Of a DNA stretch of 64,000 bases, positions 38,257-48,374 are shown piece by piece; the first letter of the stretch is position 1; every line of letters begins with the position of its first letter. Source of the stretch: Candidatus Bipolaricaulota bacterium (GTDB taxonomy: Bacteria > Bipolaricaulota > Bipolaricaulia > Bipolaricaulales > Bipolaricaulaceae); NCBI GenBank assembly GCA_014360995.1, contig JACIWL010000002.1:33308-97307 (forward strand), written 5' to 3'. The translations under genes were made by a program, and so were the position numbers. Below the pieces are notes generated by a model. It was not told where the DNA came from and did not search any database. It saw only the letters and a program-made list of their open reading frames with translations.

Positions 38257-38266
38257 GTAAGCCCGC

Positions 38267-38311
38267 GAGCCCACTGAGGAGAATTTTCCTTGGTGGGCTC
38301 TTTTTGTTTTT
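38267..38311 (+). terminator. Rho-independent terminator after LTD gene
   Basis: GAGCCCAC-18 nt loop-GTGGGCTC followed by TTTTTGTTTTT. Confidence 0.85.
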
Positions 38312-38342
38312 GCAATGGGGCAAGCGCAGGGCTTCACAGCTA

Positions 38343-39637
38343 CTAGTGGTGGGCGGTACCGGCCCTTGTCAAACCGTCGACATGAGGGGCTAAGTATTTC
38401 GTGATTTGCAAGGCAATGCCAGTGGAGGGGTCTACTTCACTTTTGCCAACCACCCAGACTGGGCAGCCGTAAAGCCGGGCACACTCATCGTCGTTTATAA
38501 TCCGCGCCTGACTTCAGGCGTTCCTTACTTGCCGGACCACTTTCCCCTGCCAATTATGATTTCGCAGATTACATCGTTGTGATGCCCGCTAACGCCTCAG
38601 AATACTTTAATTTTGCCCGTTGGGATGGTCTTGCAAACGGCTATTCTGCTCGACGCAGATGGACGTCTTGTCGACGGGCTCTCCTATGCCACCTTTTCAC
38701 CTCCTTATCAGGTTCCGCATCTTGCCAATGTTGGCTCAACTAAGGCGGCATGGCACACCGGTGGAACACGCGATGGGATGCATCTCTACCCACAGGCGGT
38801 CCTACTCCTGGGGCACCGGACAGCACTGCCAATGCGGCTCAGATCGAAAGCTTGAGGCCCAGGCCGGCCATCTCGGTCAGCCCCACTAACCACAACTTCG
38901 GCACCGTGTTGGTGAACTATGACAGCACGCCTTTAACCATGATCGTCCAGAACACGGGTTGCTTGGACCTCGTGGTGGGCCAAGTGGCCTTGGGTGGCAC
39001 TCACCCAAACCAGTTCCGGCTGAAAAACGATCAGGTCTCCAACAGCACAATTCCCCCGGACGGATCAGCTACGCTGCAGGTGGTGTTCCACCCCACCTCG
39101 GTGGGGGCGAAGTCCGCCGTCCTCACCATCCCCTCCAACGACCCGGGGTATCCCACCGTGACAGTGACGATCTCTGGGATAGGTAAAGCGCCGCCGCTTT
39201 CGGCCAGTGTTGGTGGGCCCTATGCCGGCGTGGTGAATGTGCCCGTGACCTTGACCGGCTCGGCGAGCGGCGGCGTTCCACCCTGCACCTTCGCTTGGGC
39301 CCTCAACAACGACGGCTTGTTCGACGACGCCTTTGGCGAGATCGTGGAGTGGACTTGGACCTTGCCTGGAACTTACGTCATCCACCTCAAGGTCACCGAT
39401 AGCCAAGGTTGGGAGGCCACGGACACTACACAGGTGCAAATCTACGCCGGCCGCGGGGACGTGAACGGGGACGGGGTGGTGAACCTGGTGGACGTGCGGC
39501 TCGCTTACCTTGCGGCGTTGGGGCTTATACAACTTACGCCCGAAGAATTTGCCTGGGCCGACATGAACGGCGATGGCAAAGTGGACATGTAGAATGTGTT
39601 GGCCATTTGCTGCCTAGCATTGGGTGGCTGCGATTAG
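38343..39637 (+). pseudogene. Decayed paralog of the LTD protein with anchor-D/Ig-like, PKD-like and dockerin segments
   Basis: GTGPCQTVDMRG*VFRDLQGNASGGVYFTFANHPDWAAVKPGTLIVVYNP aligns with the 37549 protein; TAA at 38391, several frameshifts, then ORF 38750-39592 ending GDVNGDGVVNLVDVRLAYLAAL...ADMNGDGKVDM* and NVLAICCLALGGCD* in frame after the TAG. Confidence 0.75.
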
Positions 39638-39646
39638 GGGGGCACT

Positions 39647-40149
39647 GTGGGGAAAGTTTTGCACGGTTTTCTCGTGGTGGTCCTAGGGATGGCGGCGCTT
39701 CTTGGTGGCTGTCTATTTATCCGCATTCCCAAACTTGAAGGCCCGGCCCTTGTCTTTTCGGACCTCATCGGCCCCATCGGCGGGGAAGGAGAGCTCACCA
39801 TCGAAGTCGTAGACCTTCCCGGCGTGGCTGGGGTCTCCATCCTGGGGTTCCGCTATAATCCGACGAAATTCAAGGTCACGACGATCGAAGGCCTCAATGG
39901 ATTTCATCTCCTTTGCAGCCAAATCGACAACACAACGGAAAACTCCGCTTTATCCTCGTCAACTCCACTGGAGGGATCTGCACGGGAACCATTGCCCGGA
40001 TTGGCGGAGAGTGGCTGGCCCGCGGCGATCCTGAATTTGCCATCGAGCGGGTGGAGGTGGTGGACAAGGCCAACGCCCTTTTGCCTTCCGGAAGCTACTC
40101 CATTCGCTTGGGCAGGTCTCCCCTCTATTACGCCCGCAAAACCAATTAA
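39647..40149 (+). pseudogene. Cohesin-like domain lipoprotein interrupted by a frameshift
   Basis: Lipobox-like LLGGC; LTIEVVDLPGVAGVSILGFRYNPTKFKVTTIEG...; reading continues in another frame as KLRFILVNSTGGICTGTIARIGGEW...RLG after the AAAA run at 39939-39942. Confidence 0.55.
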
Positions 40150-40184
40150 GTAGGAAAAACTTTGCGCAGGGCTAAGGCTTAGGC

Positions 40185-40190
40185 TATAGT
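40185..40190 (+). promoter_or_regulatory. Candidate promoter for glmU (TTGCGC-17 bp-TATAGT), nearly leaderless
   Basis: -10 ends 9 nt before the ATG at 40200. Confidence 0.5.
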
Positions 40191-40199
40191 CCGCTTTAG

Positions 40200-41570
40200 A
40201 TGGAAGGCCCGGTGGGCGTAGTGGTGTTGGCGGCGGGGAAAGGAACGCGCATGCGTTCCGCCCGCCCAAAAGTTCTCCACCTCCTTTGTGGCCTTCCCCT
40301 TTTGGAATATCCCTTGCGGCTGGCTCGGGAGCTTGATCCTGCGGAGACGGTGGTCGTCGTCTCCCATGGAAAAGATCTTATCGAAGCGACGTTTTCCCAC
40401 TGGCCCGTGAAATTTGTCGATCAAGGGGAGCCTTTGGGAACGGGTCACGCCGTGCTTTCCGCAAGGGCGGCCCTTTCGGCCCCCCGCTTCTTCGTCCTTC
40501 CTGGCGACGTGCCCCTTGTCCCCCCGCAAGCCCTACATGCCCTTTTGGAACGACACCTAGCAAGCGGGGCCTTGGCCTCTTTTCTTAGCGTGGAGCTATC
40601 CGAGCCCAACCCCTATGGCCGGGTGGTGCGGGATGAGTCCGGAAAGCCAAAGAAAATCGTGGAGGCCGGCGATGCCTCCCCAGGCGAACTCGCCATCCGC
40701 GAGGTGAATTCCGGAATCTGGTGTTTAGAAAACCATCCCGCCGTGTGGGAGGCCCTGGCCCGCCTCTCCCCCCAGAACGTGAAGGGCGAATATTACCTCA
40801 CCGATCTTGTGGCCCTCCTTTACCCGCGGGTGGAGGCCGTCCTTTGGCCGGAGCCGGAGGATCTTTTGGGCATAAACGACCGGGTGGATTTGGCGCGCCT
40901 GGAGGGGATCCTGCGCCGCCGCATCCTGGAAAGTTGGATGCGGGAAGGGGTGACCGTGGTGGATCCTGCCGCGGTTTATCCCGGGCCGGACGTGCGGGTT
41001 TCCCCGGACACCGTCATCTTCCCCGGCACCTTCCTCTTTGGAAAAACGGAGATAGGGCCCAACTGTCAAATCGGTCCCCAGGCTTATCTTGTAGACTCCA
41101 AAGTAGGGGAAGGCGTACGCATTTGGTTCTCCGTTCTAGAGGCCGTGGAGGTTGGGCCGGAGGCGCAGATTGGCCCTTATGCCCATCTTCGCGCGGGGGC
41201 GCGGATCGGAGCACGGGCGCGGATCGGAAATTTCGTGGAGATCAAAGCGTCCCAGATCGGCGAGGGCACAAAGGCCTTGCATTTGGCCTATATCGGCGAT
41301 GCGGAAGTGGGCCCAGGGGCGAACATCGGAGCGGGCGCCATCACTTGCAACTTCCAGCCCGGGAAAAAGGAGAAGTTCCGCACAGAAATAGGGGCTGGTG
41401 CGTTCATCGGGAGCAACGCCTGCCTGATTGCCCCCATCCGCATTGGCGAGGGAGCGGTGGTGGGAGCGGGCTCGGTGATCACCGAGGATGTCCCGCCCTA
41501 CGCCTTGGCGTTGGAGCGCAGCCCTCAAGTGGTGAAGCCCAACTGGGCCCGCCGCAAGGAGGAAGGATGA
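40200..41570 (+). CDS. glmU: Bifunctional UDP-N-acetylglucosamine pyrophosphorylase/glucosamine-1-phosphate acetyltransferase
   Basis: VVLAAGKGTRMRSARPKVLHLLCGLPLLEYPL; left-handed beta-helix hexapeptide C-terminus with YIGDAEVGPGANIGAGAITCNF. Confidence 0.95.
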   Translation: MEGPVGVVVLAAGKGTRMRSARPKVLHLLCGLPLLEYPLRLARELDPAETVVVVSHGKDLIEATFSHWPVKFVDQGEPLGTGHAVLSARAALSAPRFFVLPGDVPLVPPQALHALLERHLASGALASFLSVELSEPNPYGRVVRDESGKPKKIVEAGDASPGELAIREVNSGIWCLENHPAVWEALARLSPQNVKGEYYLTDLVALLYPRVEAVLWPEPEDLLGINDRVDLARLEGILRRRILESWMREGVTVVDPAAVYPGPDVRVSPDTVIFPGTFLFGKTEIGPNCQIGPQAYLVDSKVGEGVRIWFSVLEAVEVGPEAQIGPYAHLRAGARIGARARIGNFVEIKASQIGEGTKALHLAYIGDAEVGPGANIGAGAITCNFQPGKKEKFRTEIGAGAFIGSNACLIAPIRIGEGAVVGAGSVITEDVPPYALALERSPQVVKPNWARRKEEG

Positions 41571-42574
41571 GCTTGGATAACGTGCGGATCCTTTCGGGGA
41601 GCTCCAACCTCCCCCTGGCCCAGGCCATCGCCAAGGAGCTCGGGCTTTCCCTGTGTGAGGCGGATCTTCCTGATCCCAAAACGGGCGCGCCCCAATTCAC
41701 GCCCGGGCGCTTCCCCGATGGGGAAATCCGCGTGCAAATTGGGCAGACTGTAAGGGGAAAGGATGTGTTTGTGATCCAATCCATTTCCCCTCCCGTGAAC
41801 GACCACCTCATGGAGCTCCTCCTCATGGTGGATGCCTTGCATCGGGCCTCGGCCCGCACGATCTGCGCGGTGATCCCTTACTTTGGCTATGCCCGGCAGG
41901 ACCGGAAGAAAACCGGGCGAGTCCCCATCTCCGCCCGCCTTGTGGCCAACCTCTTGGAGACGGCGGGGGTGGACCGCGTGGTGACCCTCGAGCTTCATGC
42001 CGGCCAGATCCAGGGTTTTTTCAACGTCCCCCTCGATCACCTCCGGACCGACGCCCTTTTTTACCAGCACATCGTGCAGAACCACCCGGAGTGGCAGGAG
42101 GACTTGGTGGTGGCTTCTCCCGATTTGGGCGGGCTTTGGCGGGCCCGCCGGCTGGGAAAGCTCCTCAAGCGCCCGTTGGCTGTGGTCGTGACCTATCGCG
42201 GCGCAAGAGGGGAGAAGGAGCGGGTCTCCGACGTCCAGGTTATCGGCGATGTCGCGGGAAAAAAGGTCCTTCTTGTGGACGACATCCTCGCCACAGGCGG
42301 GACGTTAGCGGAGGCAGCGGAGGCCGTGGTCCAGAGCGGGGCGGCGGAGGTCTATGCGGCCTGCACCCACGGCCTATTCGTAGGGGAAGCCCTGGAGCGC
42401 CTGGCCCGCTCGCCCTTGCGCAAGGTTTTGGTGACCGATAGCATCCATCTCCGCGCCGAGGTGCGGCGGCATCCCCTCGTGGAGGTGGTCTCCATCGTCC
42501 ACTTCCTCGCCGATGCCATCCGCCGCATCTATCGGAACGAGTCCATCACGGACCTTTTGGCCTACGGACCCTAA
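41567..42574 (+). CDS. prs: Ribose-phosphate pyrophosphokinase
   Basis: GRFPDGEIRVQIGQTVRGKDVFVIQS; VIPYFGYARQDRK; VLLVDDILATGGTLAEAAEAV; start ATG 41567. Confidence 0.95.
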   Translation: MSLDNVRILSGSSNLPLAQAIAKELGLSLCEADLPDPKTGAPQFTPGRFPDGEIRVQIGQTVRGKDVFVIQSISPPVNDHLMELLLMVDALHRASARTICAVIPYFGYARQDRKKTGRVPISARLVANLLETAGVDRVVTLELHAGQIQGFFNVPLDHLRTDALFYQHIVQNHPEWQEDLVVASPDLGGLWRARRLGKLLKRPLAVVVTYRGARGEKERVSDVQVIGDVAGKKVLLVDDILATGGTLAEAAEAVVQSGAAEVYAACTHGLFVGEALERLARSPLRKVLVTDSIHLRAEVRRHPLVEVVSIVHFLADAIRRIYRNESITDLLAYGP

Positions 42575-42583
42575 GGAGGAAAG

Positions 42584-43201
42584 ATGATCACGGTAAAGGC
42601 CACGCGTCGGTCGCTTGGTGTGAAGGCCAGGGCCTTGCGCAGGCGAGGCCTGATCCCGGCTGTGCTTTACGGGGCCCACCTCGACCCGGTTCATGTAGCC
42701 CTGCCCGAGCCCGATGTGCGCCGTCTCTTTTCTCAAATCACCCGCTCCACCATGGTGGAGCTCCAGGTGGACGGCGAGATCTATCGCGTGTTCGTAAAGG
42801 ATGTGCAGGTCGACCCCATCACCACGCAATTTTTGCACCTCGACTTTTATGTACCTGAAGCGGGGCGAGCGCTGGAGCTTTCCGTCCCCGTGAAGATCGA
42901 GGGCGAAGCCCCGGGCGTGAAAGAAGGCGGTGTATTGGAGGTCCTGCACCCCGAAATCCCGGTGGAGGCGCCGCCGGAGAAAATCCCACCCCACATCGTG
43001 GTGGACGTCTCCAAACTCGGCTTGGACGAGGCCATTTTGGTGCGGGATCTCCCCTGGCCCGAGGGAGTAAGGCCCCTCCTTCCGCCGGAGGACGCGGTGG
43101 TCGTGGTGGTGCCGCCCAAGGTTGCCGCGGAAGCCGCTCCGGCGGAGGCCGCTCCCCCTGAACCCACCGCTTCCGCCGCGCCCGAAACGAAGAGCTCTTG
43201 A
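42584..43201 (+). CDS. rplY: 50S ribosomal protein L25/general stress protein Ctc
   Basis: LGVKARALRRRGLIPAVLYGAHLDPVHVAL; HLDFYVPEAGRALELSVPVKIEGEAPGVKEGGVLE. Confidence 0.92.
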   Translation: MITVKATRRSLGVKARALRRRGLIPAVLYGAHLDPVHVALPEPDVRRLFSQITRSTMVELQVDGEIYRVFVKDVQVDPITTQFLHLDFYVPEAGRALELSVPVKIEGEAPGVKEGGVLEVLHPEIPVEAPPEKIPPHIVVDVSKLGLDEAILVRDLPWPEGVRPLLPPEDAVVVVVPPKVAAEAAPAEAAPPEPTASAAPETKSS

Positions 43202-43764
43202 GGGCGGTCATCGGCCTGGGAAACCCCGGCCCGGCCTACGCTCCCACCCGCCACAACCTGGGCTTTTGGGTCCTGGAGCGGCTTTTAGGGGAGAAAGGTT
43301 GGGAAAGGGAGCTTTTCCCCTGGGGCGAGGTCTTTCGGCGGGGGGAAAAGTTCCTTTTACGGCCCCTTACGTTTATGAACCTCTCTGGCCAGGCGGTAGC
43401 CGAATTCTGCCGCCGTTTTCCCCTTTCTCCCTCCGAGCTCCTTGTGGTCTACGACGATGTGGACCTGCCGTTGGGGGAGGTGCGGCTGCGGCCCTCCGGG
43501 GGCCCTGGCACGCATCGCGGGATGCAATCGGTTTTGGCGGCGTTGGGGACGGAGGAAGTGCCGCGGCTCCGCGTGGGCATCGGCCCGCCCCCGCCCGCGG
43601 TGGACCTCGCCCAATTCGTCCTCTCCCCGCCCCGGCCGGAGGAGGTCCCCATCCTAAGCGAGGCCTGTGATCTTGCCGCCGAATTGGCCCGCATTTTCTT
43701 GGAAAAGGGCCTTTCCGCCGCCCTCGACGCCTTCTCTCGGAGGAAACCGGCCCGGCCGGTATAA
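43198..43764 (+). CDS. pth: Peptidyl-tRNA hydrolase
   Basis: VIGLGNPGPAYAPTRHNLGFWVLERL; PLTFMNLSGQAVAEF; VVYDDVDLPLGEVRLRPSGGPGTHRGMQSV. Confidence 0.95.
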   Translation: MRAVIGLGNPGPAYAPTRHNLGFWVLERLLGEKGWERELFPWGEVFRRGEKFLLRPLTFMNLSGQAVAEFCRRFPLSPSELLVVYDDVDLPLGEVRLRPSGGPGTHRGMQSVLAALGTEEVPRLRVGIGPPPPAVDLAQFVLSPPRPEEVPILSEACDLAAELARIFLEKGLSAALDAFSRRKPARPV

Positions 43765-43784
43765 TCCCCTGAGGAGTCCACCCC

Positions 43785-46196
43785 ATGTACGAAAAGTTCT
43801 CCAAGGAGTCCATGAAGCTTCTGGCCTTGGCCCAGGAGGAGGCCGCGGAATGGCGCCACCGCTATGTGGGCACGGAGCACCTCCTTTTGGCCGCCCTGCG
43901 CAACGAGGGAAGCCGCATCGGCCGGTTCCTCGTCTCCAAGGGTCTCACCTACGACCGTGTGGCCCGCTATGTGGAGCGGCAAAAGGGGCGCGGCCGCATT
44001 TACGTTTCCCCCGACGAGCTTGAGCCCACCCAGCGTCTCAAGCGGGTGATGAAGCTCGCCTACGAGGAAGCCCGCCGCGATGGCTCGGAGACCATCGAGC
44101 CCGAGCACCTTCTTTTTGCGGTGCTCAGGGAGGGGGAGTGCACGGCGGCGGAGATCCTCCGGGCCCATGGGGTGGACCTGCGCACGGTGCGGGAGTACTT
44201 CTCTCCGCGGCGGGGGACCCCGCGGATCCGCACGGCCACAGCCCGCCTCCCCGGGGAGCTTGGGGAGTTCGGCCGCAACCTCGTGGAGGAGGCGGCAGCC
44301 GGCCTCCTTGACCCCGTGATCGGACGGGAGCGGGAGCTTGAGCGGGTGATCGAGATCCTCTGCCGGCGGAAGAAGAACAATCCTGTACTGGTGGGCGAGG
44401 CCGGAGTGGGGAAGACGGCCATCGTGGAAGGCCTGGCCCAGCGCATTGCCCGGGGCGAGGTGCCTTCCCTCCTTGCCGACAAAGAAATCGTTGAACTGGA
44501 CATGGCGGCCATCGTGGCCGGGACCAAGTACCGCGGGGAATTCGAGCAGCGCCTCAAAGCCATCCTCAACCAGGTCATGTCCGCGGGGAACATCATCCTC
44601 TTCATCGACGAGCTCCACACCGTGGTGGGCGCGGGCGGCGCGGAAGGGGCCATCGACGCCTCCGCCATCCTCAAACCCCCGCTTGCCTCCGGGGCCATCC
44701 AGTGCATCGGCACCTCCACCCCCGACGACTACCGCAAGACCATCGAGAAGGACCCAGCCCTGAAGCGCCGGTTTAAGGTGGTATACGTAGAAGAGCCCTC
44801 GGTGGAGGAGACGTTCAAGATCCTTCAGGGCCTTCGGCCCCGCTACGAGGAGCACCACGGTGTGCGCATCACCGACGAAGCCCTGTGGCAGGCGGCCAGG
44901 CTCGCCGACCGCTACATCACCGACCATTTCCTCCCGGACAAGGCCATCGACCTCATCGACGAGACCGCGGCCCGCATTCGCCTGGAGGCCACGGAGCTTC
45001 CGCCCGAAGCCCGGGAGCTTTTGGCGGAGATCTCCCGCCTCGAGGAGGAGGAAGAGGCGGCGGTGGCCGAGCAAAACTATGAATTGGCTGCGCGCCTGCG
45101 CGACGAGCGGGAAAAGCTCGTGGAGGAGCTGAAAAAGTTCGAGGAGGCCCAGACTGAACCCATCGTCCCGGTGGTGACCGCCGAGCATGTGGCCCAAACC
45201 GTCTCCGCCTGGACGGGCATCCCCGTCCACCACCTGCAGGAGGAGGACACCGCCCGCCTCCTCAAGATGGAGGAGAAGATCCATGAGCGGCTGGTGGGGC
45301 AAGACGAGGCGGTGAAGGCCGTGGCCCGGGCCATCCGCCGCGCCTACGCGGGAATAAAAGACCCGCGCCGGCCCATCGGCTGCTTCCTCTTCCTTGGCCC
45401 CACCGGGGTGGGGAAGACCGAGCTTGCCCGCACCTTGGCGGAGTTCCTCTTTGGCGACGAGGACGCCCTCATCCGCATCGACATGTCCGAGTACATGGAG
45501 CGGTTCTCCGTGTCCCGGCTCATCGGCGCTCCGCCCGGGTACGTGGGGTATGAGGAGGCCGGAGAGCTCACGGAGGCCGTGCGCCGCCGGCCCTACTCCG
45601 TGGTCCTCTTCGATGAGATCGAGAAAGCCCACCCCGATGTGTTCAACATCCTCCTCCAGGTCATGGACGACGGCATCCTCACCGACTCCCAGGGCCGGAG
45701 GGTGGATTTCCGCAATACCGTGATCATCATGACCTCCAACATCGGGAGCAAGCTCATCACCGACAAAACCTCCATGGGCTTTGCCACCACGGATATTGAA
45801 TCCGAGGAGGCCTACCAGGACATGAAGAGCCGGGTGATGGGTGAGGTGCGCAAGGTCTTTAAGCCCGAATTCCTCAACCGCCTGGACGATATCATCGTCT
45901 TCCATCCCCTCACCAAGGAGCAGGTGAAGGCCATCGCCGAACTCATGATCAATCGCCTGCGCAAGAGGCTCTGGGAGGAGCATCGCATCGAGCTTCAGGT
46001 GGAGCCCTCGGCCATGGAGGTCCTTATCGCCCGGGGCTACGATGAGAAGTACGGAGCCCGGCCCATGCGCCGCACCATCGAGCGCCTCCTTGAGGATCCC
46101 ATCGCTGAAAAAATCCTCTCCCACGAGTTCCCAGACGGCTGCAAGGTGATCGCCGAGGCCCACAACGGGGAGATCCTGGTCCGGAAGGCGGAATGA
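43785..46196 (+). CDS. clpC: ClpC-type AAA+ ATPase
   Basis: Clp-N repeats, [21 protein letters not shown] motif, [35 protein letters not shown]. Confidence 0.96.
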   Translation: MYEKFSKESMKLLALAQEEAAEWRHRYVGTEHLLLAALRNEGSRIGRFLVSKGLTYDRVARYVERQKGRGRIYVSPDELEPTQRLKRVMKLAYEEARRDGSETIEPEHLLFAVLREGECTAAEILRAHGVDLRTVREYFSPRRGTPRIRTATARLPGELGEFGRNLVEEAAAGLLDPVIGRERELERVIEILCRRKKNNPVLVGEAGVGKTAIVEGLAQRIARGEVPSLLADKEIVELDMAAIVAGTKYRGEFEQRLKAILNQVMSAGNIILFIDELHTVVGAGGAEGAIDASAILKPPLASGAIQCIGTSTPDDYRKTIEKDPALKRRFKVVYVEEPSVEETFKILQGLRPRYEEHHGVRITDEALWQAARLADRYITDHFLPDKAIDLIDETAARIRLEATELPPEARELLAEISRLEEEEEAAVAEQNYELAARLRDEREKLVEELKKFEEAQTEPIVPVVTAEHVAQTVSAWTGIPVHHLQEEDTARLLKMEEKIHERLVGQDEAVKAVARAIRRAYAGIKDPRRPIGCFLFLGPTGVGKTELARTLAEFLFGDEDALIRIDMSEYMERFSVSRLIGAPPGYVGYEEAGELTEAVRRRPYSVVLFDEIEKAHPDVFNILLQVMDDGILTDSQGRRVDFRNTVIIMTSNIGSKLITDKTSMGFATTDIESEEAYQDMKSRVMGEVRKVFKPEFLNRLDDIIVFHPLTKEQVKAIAELMINRLRKRLWEEHRIELQVEPSAMEVLIARGYDEKYGARPMRRTIERLLEDPIAEKILSHEFPDGCKVIAEAHNGEILVRKAE

Positions 46197-47527
46197 GCTT
46201 CCGGTGCCAGGTCTGCGGCTATCGTTCCCCAAAATGGCTCGGACGATGTCCTCAGTGCGGCGAGTACGGAACTTTCGAGGAGGAAAGGGAAGCCCCTTCC
46301 CAGGTCCCTCCTGAGCTTTCCCGGGAGGAGCCGCCCAAGCCCCTTCCGGAGGTTCCCGCTCCGCCGCCGGAGCGCCTCTCCACCGGTATGCCCGAGGTGG
46401 ACCGGGTCTTAGGAGGCCTCGTTCCCGGAGCAGTGGTCCTTTTCGGCGGGGAGCCGGGGATCGGAAAATCCACCCTCCTTCTTCAACTTGCGGCGAACAT
46501 CGCTGACCAGTACGGAAAAGTCCTCTATGTCTCCGGCGAGGAGGCCCCGTCCCAGGTGAAGCTCCGCGCTCAGCGCTTGGGCCGGGAAAGCCCAAACCTA
46601 TACCTCCTCTCCACACAGGACCTTTTGTCCATCCTGAACGCCATGGCTCGCGTGGCTCCGGTGGCGTTGGTGGTGGACTCCCTCCAGACCGTTTTGGCCA
46701 ACCCCGAGGGCGGGGAGGTGGGGAGCCTCGCCCAAGTGCGGGAGTCGGCAGCCCAGCTTTCGCGGGTGGCCAAAACCGCGGGCATCGTAACCTTCCTCGT
46801 CTCCCACATCACCAAGGAAGGGGGATTCGCCGGCCCCAAAACCGTGGAGCACCTCGTGGACGTGGCCGTCTATTTGGAGGGCATCCGCGAAGGGGATCTG
46901 AGGATTCTTCGCTGCGTGAAAAACCGCTACGGCTCCACGGCGGAGGTGGCGGTTTTGGAGATGACGGGAAAAGGCCTCGTGGAGGTTCCCAACCCCTCCC
47001 TCTTTTTCGTCTCCAAAGAAGCCCTTCCTCGCCCGGGCACGGCCATCGTTCCCGTTCTGGAGGGAACCCGCACCCTCCTCGTGGAGGTGCAGGCGTTGGT
47101 CACGCCCGCTGGGGGCTACGGCCCGCCCCAGCGCCGCATGGCTGGTCTAGACCTGAACCGCACGCTCGTCCTTTTGGCCGTGATCGAAAAGCATTTGGGC
47201 ATCCACACCCGCGCCCTCGACGTTTATTTGGCCGTGGCGGGAGGCCTGGAGGTGACCGAGCCCGCCGCGGATTTGGGGGTCTGCGCGGCCATTCTTTCCA
47301 GCCTTCGGGACCGGCCCATCCCCATGGACACAGTCGTCCTGGGCGAGGTGGGCCTGGCCGGCGACCTTCGCCCCGTGCGCAAAGGCCCAGAGCGCCTCCA
47401 GGAGGTGGCAAAACTCGGGTTCCGCCGGGCCATCGTCCCCCACCAGCCCCTCCCCAAAAAACCGGAACTGGAAGTGGTGCGGGCAAAGACCCTGCGGGAG
47501 GGCATGGAGGCCCTGGAACTTCTGTGA
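46193..47527 (+). CDS. radA: DNA repair protein RadA
   Basis: [46 protein letters not shown]. Confidence 0.96.
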   Translation: MSFRCQVCGYRSPKWLGRCPQCGEYGTFEEEREAPSQVPPELSREEPPKPLPEVPAPPPERLSTGMPEVDRVLGGLVPGAVVLFGGEPGIGKSTLLLQLAANIADQYGKVLYVSGEEAPSQVKLRAQRLGRESPNLYLLSTQDLLSILNAMARVAPVALVVDSLQTVLANPEGGEVGSLAQVRESAAQLSRVAKTAGIVTFLVSHITKEGGFAGPKTVEHLVDVAVYLEGIREGDLRILRCVKNRYGSTAEVAVLEMTGKGLVEVPNPSLFFVSKEALPRPGTAIVPVLEGTRTLLVEVQALVTPAGGYGPPQRRMAGLDLNRTLVLLAVIEKHLGIHTRALDVYLAVAGGLEVTEPAADLGVCAAILSSLRDRPIPMDTVVLGEVGLAGDLRPVRKGPERLQEVAKLGFRRAIVPHQPLPKKPELEVVRAKTLREGMEALELL

Positions 47528-47548
47528 CAACCTTCGAAGGAGGGATGG

Positions 47549-48364
47549 ATGGAGTACCTAACGCGATTGAAACAGGCAGCGCAGGCGATAAAGGAGCTGG
47601 GCTCCCCGAAAGCCGCGGTGATCCTCGGCTCCGGCCTTTCCGGGATCCTTCCCCTGGAGGCCGAGCGGAAGAAGAGCTTTGCGGAGATCCCGGGCTTTCC
47701 CCGGCCCACCGTGGAAGGGCACGTGGGCGAGCTTGCCGTGGGCCTTTTGGGCGGAAAAGAAGTGCTGGTCCAGCGCGGCCGCATCCACTACTACGAGGGC
47801 TATGACCTTTCCGAGGTGGTCTTTCCCGTGCGGGCCTACGCCTTGGCCGGGGTGAAGGTCCTCGTCGTCACCAACGCCGCCGGCGGCATCCGCTTCGGCT
47901 TCTTCCCAGGAGACCTCGTCCTTATCTCCGACCACATCAATTTCCTAGGGGCAAACCCCCTGCGCGGCCCAAATCTTCCGGAGCTCGGCCCCCGGTTCCC
48001 CGATATGTCCGCGGCCTATGATCCCGAGCTTCGCAAACTGGCGCGGGAGGTGGCGGCGGAGTTGGGAATCGCTCTGAAAGAGGGGGTTTACCTCGCCGCC
48101 CCGGGGCCCTCCTACGAGACCCCCGCGGAGATCCGGGCCTTCCGGGCCTGGGGCGTTGACCTTGTGGGCATGTCCACCGTGCCCGAGGTCATCGCCGCCC
48201 GCCATGCCGGAATGCGCGTCTTGGGGATCTCCGTCGTCACCAACTTCGCCGCCGGGGTCTCCGAAAAGCCCCTCTCTCACGAGGAGGTCCTTCAGGTGAC
48301 CAGGGAAAAGGCCGCAGAACTGGGAAGGTTTCTTGCTGCACTCCTTCCCCGCCTTCCGATCTAA
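47549..48364 (+). CDS. Purine nucleoside phosphorylase
   Basis: [84 protein letters not shown]. Confidence 0.95.
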   Translation: [271 protein letters not shown]

Positions 48365-48374
48365 GGAGGGAGAG

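Noticed and set aside
40721-41566. N-terminal extension of ORF 40721-42574 within glmU
   Set aside because: Out-of-frame glmU sequence; prs starts at ATG 41567.
43449-46616. 1055-aa minus-strand ORF antisense to clpC
   Set aside because: Mirror frame of a strongly conserved GC-rich ClpC gene; low-complexity H/G/L/D composition and no family motifs. The clpC frame is unambiguous.
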